Source: Verrucomicrobiales bacterium | GTDB taxonomy: Bacteria > Verrucomicrobiota > Verrucomicrobiia > Verrucomicrobiales > SLCJ01 | Length of the DNA stretch: 64,000 bases | Assembly: GCA_024636835.1 (NCBI GenBank) | Contig: JAGXGH010000027.1 | Span: 33,942 to 97,941, forward strand | Direction: 5' to 3' | Shown: piece by piece, positions 25,024 through 32,836 of the stretch | Position numbering within the stretch: position 1 is the first letter of the stretch | How the letters are laid out: every line of letters begins with the position of its first letter | Program-made: the position numbers and the translations under genes | The notes under the pieces: model-generated | The model's database searches: none | Seen by the model: the letters and a program-made list of their open reading frames with translations, nothing else | What the model was told of the DNA's origin: nothing

Positions 25024-25131
25024 GGCGTTTATTGATGTGTAGACGCGAGATAGGTACGATTTCGTTGCGAAGAAACCATTCATTTCATGATTGTGAAATC
25101 GAGCTCGATGCCTATCTGTTTTTGTCCTCAC

Positions 25132-25854
25132 TCAACCTGCAAAGATAGTGACCATCGTTTTGCTCCTCGAGCATTTCCGCTTCCCATCCGAGCGAGGATG
25201 CCAGGCGGGCGAGGATGCCAGGCGGGCGAGGGATTTGAAACCCATGTGCAGCCACTCGAATGCGACGGGCTCCTCACCATCGTATTCCATGGTGAAGGAC
25301 TGTTGCCCCGCCGGGCGGCCTGACTCCAGATTCCTCTCTCGGTATGCCACGTGCCGCGGGTCGTCTGTGATGCTGACATCGATAGAGTCGCACAGAATCT
25401 GTCCACCTGGAGAAACGAGGTCATGCGCATGCCGGAGGAACTGTTTAAGCCCGTCGATACCACTGGTCATCCCGATTCCATTCACCAGCATCAGAAGTGT
25501 GTAGAAGCGCTTTCCAGAGAACTTCGAGACATCCACAATGACCACATCGGTAAGGCCACGGGCTCTCATGAGGCCTTCCATTTCCGCAAGCACATCCAAG
25601 GAGGTGACCACGTGCCCGCGGCGCAGGAGTTCGAGCGAATGCCTCCCCGCAGCGCATCCAACATCGAGAAGGTTTCCGCGACACTCATCCAGAGCCCGCA
25701 ACTCCAAGGATGGGAAGTGTTCCGCTTCAAAAAATGTGGCGGCTGGAACACGTTGCTGAAACCCATCGTCACGATGAATCGTGAATGCGGCGTCACGATT
25801 GCCGGCATGGAAGTCGGAAAGGGCGCAGGAAAACGGGTTCATGGTTTCGGGCAA
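25132..25854 (-). CDS. Class I methyltransferase, C-terminus frameshifted by a 17 bp duplication
   Basis: 240 residues. Motif I is LLDVGCAAGRHSLELLRRG, with LDVLAEMEGLMRARG as motif II and LVNGIGMTSGIDGLKQFL, GGQILCDSIDV later. At 25194-25227 the 17-mer gaggatgccaggcgggc occurs twice in tandem. Taking one copy out restores a frame that reads LASSLGWEAEMLEEQNDGHYLCRLSEDKNR and stops at 25112, a natural-looking Rossmann C-terminus. The present frame instead ends SPAWHPRSDGKRKCSRSKT. The core domain is intact; loss of the last strand probably impairs it. Confidence 0.8.
   Translation of the reverse strand: MPETMNPFSCALSDFHAGNRDAAFTIHRDDGFQQRVPAATFFEAEHFPSLELRALDECRGNLLDVGCAAGRHSLELLRRGHVVTSLDVLAEMEGLMRARGLTDVVIVDVSKFSGKRFYTLLMLVNGIGMTSGIDGLKQFLRHAHDLVSPGGQILCDSIDVSITDDPRHVAYRERNLESGRPAGQQSFTMEYDGEEPVAFEWLHMGFKSLARLASSPAWHPRSDGKRKCSRSKTMVTIFAG
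25194..25227. repeat. 17 bp tandem duplication inside the methyltransferase gene
   Basis: Two perfect copies of gaggatgccaggcgggc, back to back; a length not divisible by three shifts the frame. A recent slippage event is likely because the copies are identical. Confidence 0.92.
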
Positions 25855-25890
25855 GTTATCGAAGATGGATCAGTTCGTGTTGAAGGGGTT

Positions 25891-26424
25891 TCACCAAGGT
25901 AGACCGCATAGATCGATTTCTCTGCCGTCGATTTCGAAGTCCGATGCCGCGTGATACATGAATGCCTCCGGCCATTCGACTTTTCCACCATCACGTTCAA
26001 CCAGAGCGGCTTCGCAGCTGCGCGCCCATCCCAACTTTTCGTAGAACGGAACGGTCTGTTCCTCGCACAACAAACCGCCGATCTCACAATTCAGCGCATC
26101 GTAAATAAGTCTCTTCACTTCATTCATCACGATGCTTCCATATCCCATCTTCCGGTAATCAGGACTGGTAATCACCCCTCCCACACAACCCATGGAGACC
26201 GGTTCGCCGCCAACGGATACTTCCCGTTTGGACACGGCTGCAAATCCAACAAACACCTCACCACAGTAGGCCAGAACACAATAGTCCGCCCCGCAGTGAT
26301 ACTTGAATTGCTTGCAGATCTCCAATTGACCGAAAGCCTCTTCTCCCCACTTACGAATCAGTGCGTTCTCATCCGGATTGATGAGTCCCAGGCCATGTGG
26401 AATCACCCTTACCAAATCATTCAT
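25891..26424 (-). CDS. GNAT acetyltransferase (AAC(2')/Eis-like group)
   Basis: 177 residues from the ATG at 26424 (MNDLVRVIPHG). It has a long N-terminal region, then GFAAVSKREVSVGGEPVSMGCVGGVITSPDYRKMGYGSIVMNEVK, where the acetyl-CoA loop is RKMGYG. GGLLCEEQTVPFYEKLGW resembles aminoglycoside 2'-N-acetyltransferases and their relatives. Substrate unknown; resistance cannot be concluded. It overlaps the end of the upstream RNA-ligase-like gene by 8 bp, so the two may share one cassette. Confidence 0.78.
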   Translation of the reverse strand: MNDLVRVIPHGLGLINPDENALIRKWGEEAFGQLEICKQFKYHCGADYCVLAYCGEVFVGFAAVSKREVSVGGEPVSMGCVGGVITSPDYRKMGYGSIVMNEVKRLIYDALNCEIGGLLCEEQTVPFYEKLGWARSCEAALVERDGGKVEWPEAFMYHAASDFEIDGREIDLCGLPW

Positions 26425-26965
26425 TCTTCTCTCTTGGTTTTGATAGCGGGAAGGTTTCCAAGTCATGAACCTTCTTTCCGTCGTAGGAACAGAGAGTCAG
26501 GGCATCAATCATCCCATGGATCTCGTGGCCGGCGGCATTCCAGTCCCTTGCCAATTCATAAAGTTGCTCCGGATCTTTTCCGGTTGCGATGCCGATGTGA
26601 GGAATGTAGGGAAGATCCAGACGCAGCTTAGTGCGCATGAAGTCCGAGTATAGACGGTCGTGTAAGCGACTGATTCCCGAGAAACCTTCATCCGGAACAA
26701 GGAAGATGTAATAGTCGTCGCAACCCTCATCGTCGTAGACCAGAGCATATCGGCAGCAGAAATCGATTGGGTAGCAATCTGCTGCAATAGCTGATATGTG
26801 TTCTCCCATTTGCCTTTCATCGATTCCTTCGGATGAGCCGGGAAAAGTCATCGTCCAGTGAGCATCGATGACATCCACATATCGCCGGTCGTGCTGACGG
26901 CGAAATTCAAGAATCAGAGATTCGGCTGTCTCATTCAGTTTCGGGTAAGCAACGCAAAGGAGCAT
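26417..26965 (-). CDS. 2'-5' RNA ligase/cyclic phosphodiesterase-like protein
   Basis: 182 residues of the 2H phosphoesterase fold, with the two H-x-T motifs as DAHWTMTF (~residue 36) and YIPHIGIAT (~126). These proteins cleave or join 2',5'- or cyclic phosphodiesters in RNA or nucleotides; the exact substrate is not readable here. It is the first gene after the attC-like repeat at 26978 and overlaps the following GNAT gene. Confidence 0.8.
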   Translation of the reverse strand: MLLCVAYPKLNETAESLILEFRRQHDRRYVDVIDAHWTMTFPGSSEGIDERQMGEHISAIAADCYPIDFCCRYALVYDDEGCDDYYIFLVPDEGFSGISRLHDRLYSDFMRTKLRLDLPYIPHIGIATGKDPEQLYELARDWNAAGHEIHGMIDALTLCSYDGKKVHDLETFPLSKPREKNE

Positions 26966-26977
26966 GATTTTTTTGGG

Positions 26978-27046
26978 AGAAAGTGGAGGGGATGCGCCGT
27001 GAGCCGCACCGCAGCACTACTCGGAGTGGTCACCTCCCGTCTGCAT
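26978..27046 (-). repeat. attC-like site
   Basis: On the minus strand GGGAGGTGACCACTCC, CGAGTAGTGCTGCGG and GCATCCCCTCCACTTTCTCC form an imperfect inverted repeat with a GC-rich centre. It shares CTCCGAGTNG with the site at 20849. The core GTT is degenerate (CTTT). Confidence 0.45.
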
Positions 27047-27371
27047 CGACCTTGATTATGTTTGAGGGGATTTGCTTGCCCATGCTCACATGCTCTTCTA
27101 CAGAATAACCTACAGTCTCGTAAAAAGCCTGAACTTTTTCATTCCCTTTCATGATCTGAAGATTGATTTTCATACACCCTTGAGCTTTTAATGCGGCTTC
27201 AGCATGATTTATCAATGCAGTGCCGATGCCTGATCTTTGCAAGTTAGGCGACACGGCTAGTGAATAGATCCAGCCACGGTGTCCATCGTAGCTACCTTCA
27301 ATAGTGGGCAGGGTGTTTTGAGTGAGGGATTCTGCTTCTTTCCTTAGCGGATTAGGTCTAAAAACGGTCAT
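27030..27371 (-). pseudogene. 5'-truncated YpeA-type GNAT acetyltransferase
   Basis: 113 residues remain from an ATG at 27371, which overlaps the divergent NlpC gene's ATG (catg). The C-terminal half of the YpeA group is intact: GSYDGHRGWIYSLAVSPNLQRSGIGTALINHAE, CMKINLQIMKGNEKVQAFYETVGYSVEEHVSMGK. The first ~30-40 residues of the family (LW, DP motif region) are missing or altered (FRPNPLRKEAESLTQN). It probably marks the boundary of the cassette region, where another gene has cut in. Confidence 0.6.
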
Positions 27372-28014
27372 GTGTAGACGATTTTTCCTTTCTCTTGCCT
27401 TTGGGATGTTGAGCGCTTGTTTGGTGTCGGCTGCGGAATACGCGCGCCCGGCGGTGATTAAGTTGGATGATCTTGCTGGGGTGAAATCGCTGGACGCTAA
27501 TCGCCGGAAGCTCATTGGCAATGCCTTGACGACGGCCAGGAACCACGGGTGGCTCAAGTACCAGTTTGGCTCCGCCGATCCGAAGCGCGGTGGGTTTGAT
27601 TGCTCGGGGGCGATGTATTACGTGCTGAACGAATCTGGCCTAAAGCCGGGGAGAAGTTCGGCGGCGCAGTATTTGTGGATCAAGAAGGCTGGAGGGATTA
27701 CTGAGGTGGGGAAGGCTGTGACGACGCTCGATGACCCTCTGTTCGACAAACTAGAGCCAGGTGACTTACTCTTTTGGAATGGCACCTATAGGCCAAGGGA
27801 TGGGCGTAAGGTGCCGATCACTCACGTGAGTATGTATCTCGGCAAGGCGAAAGCTGATGGTCGCCAACTGATGATTGGCAGCAGCAAAGGGCGAAGCTAT
27901 CGCGGCAAACGCCAGAACGGTTACGGGGTGTTTGACTTTCGCCTACCATCGAAGGGTTCGAGGAGCACCTTCGTTGGCTATGGAACACCACCTGGATTGG
28001 TGGCGGCAGAATAG
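27370..28014 (+). CDS. Exported NlpC/P60 cell-wall endopeptidase
   Basis: 214 residues from the ATG at 27370. A signal peptide (MCRRFFLSLAFGMLSACLVSAAE) is followed by the NlpC/P60 domain: catalytic Cys in GGFDCSGAMYYVL, PGDLLFWNGT, His in ITHVSMYLG and a polar third residue in the next strand (MIGSSKG). Such enzymes hydrolyse gamma-D-Glu-mDAP links in peptidoglycan stem peptides. It reads in the opposite direction to the cassette array and starts the next chromosomal block. Confidence 0.88.
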   Translation: MCRRFFLSLAFGMLSACLVSAAEYARPAVIKLDDLAGVKSLDANRRKLIGNALTTARNHGWLKYQFGSADPKRGGFDCSGAMYYVLNESGLKPGRSSAAQYLWIKKAGGITEVGKAVTTLDDPLFDKLEPGDLLFWNGTYRPRDGRKVPITHVSMYLGKAKADGRQLMIGSSKGRSYRGKRQNGYGVFDFRLPSKGSRSTFVGYGTPPGLVAAE

Positions 28015-28089
28015 TGTTCTGGTTGATGACAAAAATACAGATCCATGTCTTGTGTGAATTAATCGGGATTCTCCATAGCGGCTGCTTGC

Positions 28090-28297
28090 TCGACACATTG
28101 GCGATCACTTCCCAAGTTCCTCGGCCTGGCTCTTTATTGTAAAACGTGATCAACAGTTCAGGGCCACCGACATCCGACCAGTTGGTGATTTTTTTCTCAT
28201 AAATATCCCGCACCTGCTGCGCGCTCAATGATTTCACGCCGCCGTTCCAAACATCAGGCGAACCCACCAATACAGTAGAGACAGATTGAAGACGCAT
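28090..28297 (-). pseudogene. PstS-like phosphate-binding protein fragment
   Basis: The frame from 28297 reads VSTVLVGSPDVWNGGVKSLSAQQVRDIYEKKITNWSDVGG and TFYNKEPGRGTWEVIAN, a clear segment of a PBP-type phosphate-binding protein (about a quarter of the usual length). The similarity stops near 28085 and the frame then runs antisense into the NlpC gene. There is no signal peptide. The 355 bp between 28014 and 28370 hold nothing else I can support. Confidence 0.7.
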
Positions 28298-28369
28298 GCA
28301 GAATGGATGCCTTGAAGAGGGAAGCTTATTCCATCCAATTCTAAGAAGTCTCTACTGACCTCGTCCCTC

Positions 28370-29464
28370 ATGTGTGATCTAGTGCAGAGGTTGCGGACGA
28401 TGGTCCGCGATCTTTACAGTCACGATCCCAAACTTAGTTTGTCTGTCCGATCTAACATCTCGCGAACTCTTCGTCGCCTCGCCATCGCGGTTGAGACTGT
28501 CGTCGGTTTTGTATTCAGTATTCCGCGCCGGCTGGTTTGGTGGCGCAAGGATGCTGTGGAGATTCATGTGTTCAATGCCTTGGTGCATCCGCAGGGTGTG
28601 CATATTCATGGTCGAGCGCTGGCGGAAAGAAAACTTCAGCCCCCACGTGAGAATGATGGGCATTGGATCAATTTTAAACGCACGGTCAGTCAGTTCGTCA
28701 CCGCTGAGGCACCGCGGGCGAAGGTTGAGGTGAGGCTTGGTGATGCGGTGCACAAATTGCGCACTGATAGAGAAGGGTATTTTCAGATTGAGCTCCCACC
28801 GATGAAAGTGGATGTGTTCACTGCTGTCGCGGTGGAGAGCGGGTGGAGTCAGGAATTTCCACTACGCGGTGCAACGACTCAGCCAAAGCGCATCATCATT
28901 AGTGATGTGGATGACACCTTGATCGAAACCGGTGCGACAGCGGTTCGGACGATGGTTGCCACCACCGTGTTTGGCAATGCATTGACCCGCGAGCTGGTTG
29001 ACGGGATGGCAGACCTGTTGCGCGACCTGCGTGAAGATGGTAGCCAGCCGCTGTTCGCGATCACGAGTTCGCCGTGGAACTTGGAAGGGTTTTTGCGGGC
29101 GATTTTCGATCGGGTGGAACTTCCGGTCGATGGCGTGTTTATGACCGACTGGGGATTGACGGTGGATCAGTGGATTCACCCTGACCACGACGTGCACAAG
29201 CTGGGCGCGATCCGATTACTGATGTCGTGGTATGGTGGGTCGTCGGTGGTGCTCTTTGGTGACGACAGTCAGGTCGATCCGGAAGTTTACATTCAATCCG
29301 CTGCGGAGTTTCCCGGACGTGTGGAGGGGATTTTTATCCGACCGGTGAGTGGCGCCGCACGGAAGCGCGAGGTGGCGGCGCTGTTGGCAGAGACCGAAAA
29401 CGAGACCGGTGCTATCTGCCGTTGCGGTGCGTCGCCGGATGAGATTCGTCAGTTGATTGGTTAA
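28370..29464 (+). CDS. App1/DUF2183 family phosphatidate-phosphatase-like protein
   Basis: 364 residues. The N-terminal ~160 residues include a beta-sandwich-like region (VEIHVFNALVHPQGVHIHGRAL, VRLGDAVHKLRTDREGYFQIELPP). The C-terminal DUF2183 domain carries the HAD-type motif IIISDVDDTLIETG, ITSSPWNL, and VVLFGDDSQVDPEVY. Yeast App1 with this domain is a phosphatidate phosphatase; bacterial members are untested. No signal peptide is visible. It stands alone, upstream of the RND operon on the opposite strand. Confidence 0.88.
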   Translation: MCDLVQRLRTMVRDLYSHDPKLSLSVRSNISRTLRRLAIAVETVVGFVFSIPRRLVWWRKDAVEIHVFNALVHPQGVHIHGRALAERKLQPPRENDGHWINFKRTVSQFVTAEAPRAKVEVRLGDAVHKLRTDREGYFQIELPPMKVDVFTAVAVESGWSQEFPLRGATTQPKRIIISDVDDTLIETGATAVRTMVATTVFGNALTRELVDGMADLLRDLREDGSQPLFAITSSPWNLEGFLRAIFDRVELPVDGVFMTDWGLTVDQWIHPDHDVHKLGAIRLLMSWYGGSSVVLFGDDSQVDPEVYIQSAAEFPGRVEGIFIRPVSGAARKREVAALLAETENETGAICRCGASPDEIRQLIG

Positions 29465-29492
29465 AGCACCGGAGCTTCGGCCTCTTCGCCGG
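29465..29492. repeat. Partial duplicate of the RND pump gene 3' end
   Basis: agcaccggagcttcNgcctc plus ttcg occurs here and at 29670-29693, where it encodes the C-terminal EEAEAPVL and stop of the RND pump. The 202 bp between DUF2183 and RND hold no gene. Confidence 0.6.
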
Positions 29493-29666
29493 ATGCGAAG
29501 TAGCTACGCTTGAGAAAGCGTGGGGGTGATGTGACCTGCGAGGCCAACCGTTCGCAACCAACTGCAGGTTCCGTCATGACGATACATACGTGAACGTCGA
29601 TGACGCTGCTGTCTTCATCCTCAGCTAGTAGACATGTCGGCTAGAAGCCAACGTCACGTAGAGAGT

Positions 29667-32600
29667 TCAGAGCACCGGAGCTTCCGCCTCTTCGGCTTCG
29701 GAGGCGGGGCGGATTTTGCCGCGTAGGATCAATGCGACGTCATCGATGATGACGTAGAGCGCGGGGACGATGATGAGTGTGATCGCGGTGGCGAAGAGTA
29801 GACCGTAGCCGAGAGAAATCGCCATCGGCACCATGAACTGCGCTTGGCGTGAGGTTTCAAAAATCATCGGCGCCAGTCCGCAGAATGTTGTCAGGGTTGT
29901 GAGAATAATCGGACGGAATCTCCGCACACCGGCCGCGAGCATCGCATCGAAGGGAGACTGCCCCTCGTTGCGCTTTTGGTTGGCGAATACCACCATGACG
30001 AGCGAATCGTTCACAACCACACCAGCCAGTGCGATGATTCCCATCATACTAATCACGCTGAGGGAAAACCCCATGAACACGTGACCAAGCACGGCGCCGA
30101 CAATGCCGAAGGGGATGGCAAACATCACAATAAAGGGTTGGATGTAGCTGCGGAATGGAATCGCCAAAAGGAAGTAAATAATGACCAGTACAAATAGAAA
30201 CCCCGTGCCTAGCGCGCCGAAGGAATCGTTCATTTGCTTCTGTTTGCCTTCGAAGGTGTAGGATAGTCCAGTATAGTCGACTTGCAGTGCGGGGAGTATT
30301 TCGCTGGCCAAGGTATTGGTGACGAGGTTGGTGTTTTCCTCGGGGGTGACTTGGGCGGAAATGGTCATCGTGCGATTTCCGTTTCGGCGTTGAATGTTGT
30401 TGAATGCGCGCCCACGCTCGACGGAGGCAATTTGTCGAAGCGGCACGTCTTTTCCGCTTGGCGTGGTGATCATCAATTGTTCGAGATCGAACTCGCTGCG
30501 GCGTTGGTCATCGGCGAGGCGGACGAGCACTTTGATCTCGTGTTGCCCACGCATCTGACGGATCGCTTCAGCACCGTAGAAGGAATGGCGAACTTGGCGT
30601 GCTACGTCACCGGTGGTGAGACCGAGGCTCCGCCCGTAGGTGGTCATTTTAAAGGTGAGTTGCTCTTTACCGAGGCTGAACCCATCGTCCACATCACTGA
30701 CGCCATCGATCAGAGCGAGTTGTTTACCGAGCGCCTGTCCGGCCTTTTCGAGTGTGTGAATTTCCGGGTGACTGAGTTCGACGGTGAGTGCTGCACCTCC
30801 GCCTGGACCGCCGCGATCGGCCTCAAAGCGCTGCCAGCTCGTGCCTTTGATTTTCCCGGATGCTTCACGCCAAAGTTCTGCGAACTCAGACGTCGACAAT
30901 GGGCGCTTCTCCGGCTCAGTGAGATAAACACGAGTGGAAATTCGGCTGCCGCTGATGCCGGTGAAAATCCCAGTGGCCAATTCCGTGCCACCATTTTCTT
31001 CGATAACAATGCGCGCTGCAGCTTCCAATTCATCGCGGATGCGAATGAGATCTTCCAACGGTGTGCCAGCCGGTGTGCCAGCGCTTGCGTATGCCTCGTC
31101 CGCTTCAACGCTCGGCATCAATGTCCATCCAAGTCTGCCGCTGGCGGCGTAGGCGACGACGAGAATGAGCAAACTGACCCCCGATGCCATGACTAGATAA
31201 CGGCGGCGCAAGCAGGCGAGCAGGAAGGGTGAATAGAATCGGTTGATCGCGCGCTGTAGTCCGCGGCTGATGCGTTGCTGATGGCGGTCTGCCCAACGGA
31301 TGAATCCTATCGATGACTCGGCACGCAGTGCGGCGATGTGACTGGGCAAAATGAGCACACTCTCAATCCACGACATGACAAACACACCGCCAACAACGAG
31401 CGGAATCGCCATCCAAACTTTCCCCATCCAACCCGGGATGAATAACAACGGCAGGAACGCGACAATGTTCGACAACACACTGAACGCGACGGGCGATGCC
31501 ATTTCCTTCGCGCCTTTGATGGCCGCATAGGTAGGCGATAACCCTTCCTCGCGATGGGCGTAAATTCCCTCACCGACGACAATCGCGTCATCGACGACGA
31601 TGCCTAGTGCGATGATGAAAGCGAACATCGAGATCATGTTCAGCGAGACGTCCATCGACGGTAGGAAGATGAGCGTGCCGAGGAACGCAACCGGAATGCC
31701 GACAGTGACCCAGAACGCGAGTCGAAGCTCGAGGAACAGTCCGAGCAACACCAGAACGAGCAGCAATCCGAGGCCGGCATTCTTGAGAAGAAGCGTTAAC
31801 CTCTCATCGAACATGACACTCTTATCGTCCTCTATCAGGATGTGCACACCGGCTGGCAATGCGGGCTCGATGCGCTTTAGCGCTTCCTTCACATCGTGTG
31901 AAATTTCCGACGGTTTTTGATCGCCAACACGGAAGATCTCCAAGTTCACTGATGGAAATCCCTGGTAGCTGGCGACGGTTTCGATTTCCGCAAACCCTTC
32001 ACTAACATCGGCGATCTCACCGAGCGTGAGCGCTGCGCCTTCCTCGGTCGTGATGATGGGGATGCGCGCAAACTCAGACGCATAGTCACGGCGCTCATCA
32101 AAACGAACAAGTACTTCGCCATGAGTAGTGCGGATGCCTCCGCCGGGGAGCTGAACGGATGCATTGGCAACGCGGCGCGCTAGATCACCCAGCGACAAGC
32201 CATAGGCGCGCAGGACTTCGCGGCGGGGGCTGATGTGGAGTTCGTAATCGACCGCATCTTCCACCCCGATCTCGGTAATATTTGGATTCGCACGCAGCTG
32301 ATTACGAACGTCCTCGGCGATGTTTCGCAATGTCCACTCATCGGTGTCGCCGTAGATGATGACCTCGAGCACGTCGCGCGAGCGGTTAAAAATTTTCACC
32401 TCCGGGTTCTCTGCATCCTCAGGCAGTGTGCGGATGCGGTCGATCGCCTGTTGCACTTCTTGGTAGATCTTCATCGAGTCCTTGCTCGATGCGTATTCCC
32501 CCGTGACTGAACCAACGCCCTCTCGTGCGACAGCTTGCACGTCATAGATTTGATCTACGCTGCGAACGGCATCCTCCACAGCTTGGAGAATGCCAGTCTC

Positions 32601-32816
32601 GATCTCTTCGGGACTGGCACCCGGATAGCGAACTCGAACTTCGATCAATTCAAGTGCGAAGTCAGGAAATACCTCCTGCTTGATTCGCGTGGCAGCAATC
32701 AAGCCGCCGACGATGAACGCCAGCATGATCAGATTCGACACCACGGGGTTACGCGCCATCCATTCGATGGGGCCGACCGAGCGGTCGTTCAGTGGTGTGT
32801 GATCAGGCGCGGACAT
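29667..32816 (-). CDS. RND efflux pump, inner-membrane transporter
   Basis: 1049 residues, full length for an HAE/AcrB-like transporter. TM1 is at NPVVSNLIMLAFIVGGLIAA and the periplasmic porter entrance follows (YPGASPEEIETGILQAVEDAVRSVDQI). TM4 contains the proton-relay pair in ALGIVVDDAIVVGEGI, and the TM10 region reads IIALAGVVVNDSLVMVV. It exports drugs, bile-salt-like or other amphiphiles driven by protons, with MFP and OMF partners directly upstream on the same strand. The C-terminus is acidic (EAEEAEAPVL). Confidence 0.95.
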   Translation of the reverse strand: MSAPDHTPLNDRSVGPIEWMARNPVVSNLIMLAFIVGGLIAATRIKQEVFPDFALELIEVRVRYPGASPEEIETGILQAVEDAVRSVDQIYDVQAVAREGVGSVTGEYASSKDSMKIYQEVQQAIDRIRTLPEDAENPEVKIFNRSRDVLEVIIYGDTDEWTLRNIAEDVRNQLRANPNITEIGVEDAVDYELHISPRREVLRAYGLSLGDLARRVANASVQLPGGGIRTTHGEVLVRFDERRDYASEFARIPIITTEEGAALTLGEIADVSEGFAEIETVASYQGFPSVNLEIFRVGDQKPSEISHDVKEALKRIEPALPAGVHILIEDDKSVMFDERLTLLLKNAGLGLLLVLVLLGLFLELRLAFWVTVGIPVAFLGTLIFLPSMDVSLNMISMFAFIIALGIVVDDAIVVGEGIYAHREEGLSPTYAAIKGAKEMASPVAFSVLSNIVAFLPLLFIPGWMGKVWMAIPLVVGGVFVMSWIESVLILPSHIAALRAESSIGFIRWADRHQQRISRGLQRAINRFYSPFLLACLRRRYLVMASGVSLLILVVAYAASGRLGWTLMPSVEADEAYASAGTPAGTPLEDLIRIRDELEAAARIVIEENGGTELATGIFTGISGSRISTRVYLTEPEKRPLSTSEFAELWREASGKIKGTSWQRFEADRGGPGGGAALTVELSHPEIHTLEKAGQALGKQLALIDGVSDVDDGFSLGKEQLTFKMTTYGRSLGLTTGDVARQVRHSFYGAEAIRQMRGQHEIKVLVRLADDQRRSEFDLEQLMITTPSGKDVPLRQIASVERGRAFNNIQRRNGNRTMTISAQVTPEENTNLVTNTLASEILPALQVDYTGLSYTFEGKQKQMNDSFGALGTGFLFVLVIIYFLLAIPFRSYIQPFIVMFAIPFGIVGAVLGHVFMGFSLSVISMMGIIALAGVVVNDSLVMVVFANQKRNEGQSPFDAMLAAGVRRFRPIILTTLTTFCGLAPMIFETSRQAQFMVPMAISLGYGLLFATAITLIIVPALYVIIDDVALILRGKIRPASEAEEAEAPVL

Positions 32817-32836
32817 TGAGTTACGAAAAATTCAGA

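Larger units (their letters stand above)
16082..27046 (-). other. Integron-like cassette array, no integrase in the window
   Basis: About 15 short genes all lie on the minus strand, most a single domain, with no obvious shared pathway. The families are those typical of integron cassettes: GNAT, cytidine deaminase, YunG, HAD, HIT, GrpB, RNA ligase-like and methyltransferases. Several gaps hold imperfect inverted repeats ending in a (C/T)AAC...GTT(A/G)G-type core, and the 12-mer AACGTGGAGGAT recurs at 19485 and 20852. In the two clearest cases the next start codon lies 7-35 nt after the putative crossover GTT and the preceding stop lies inside the repeat. Truncated and fused genes are present, as expected from cassette decay. 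No intI is found on either side, so this would be a CALIN. Confidence 0.55.

Noticed and set aside
27818..28090. Extension of the PstS-like frame to 159 codons
   Set aside because: After 28090 it runs antisense through the NlpC gene and loses similarity.
30282..31196. 304-codon plus-strand frame
   Set aside because: Antisense to the RND pump gene; no recognisable domain.
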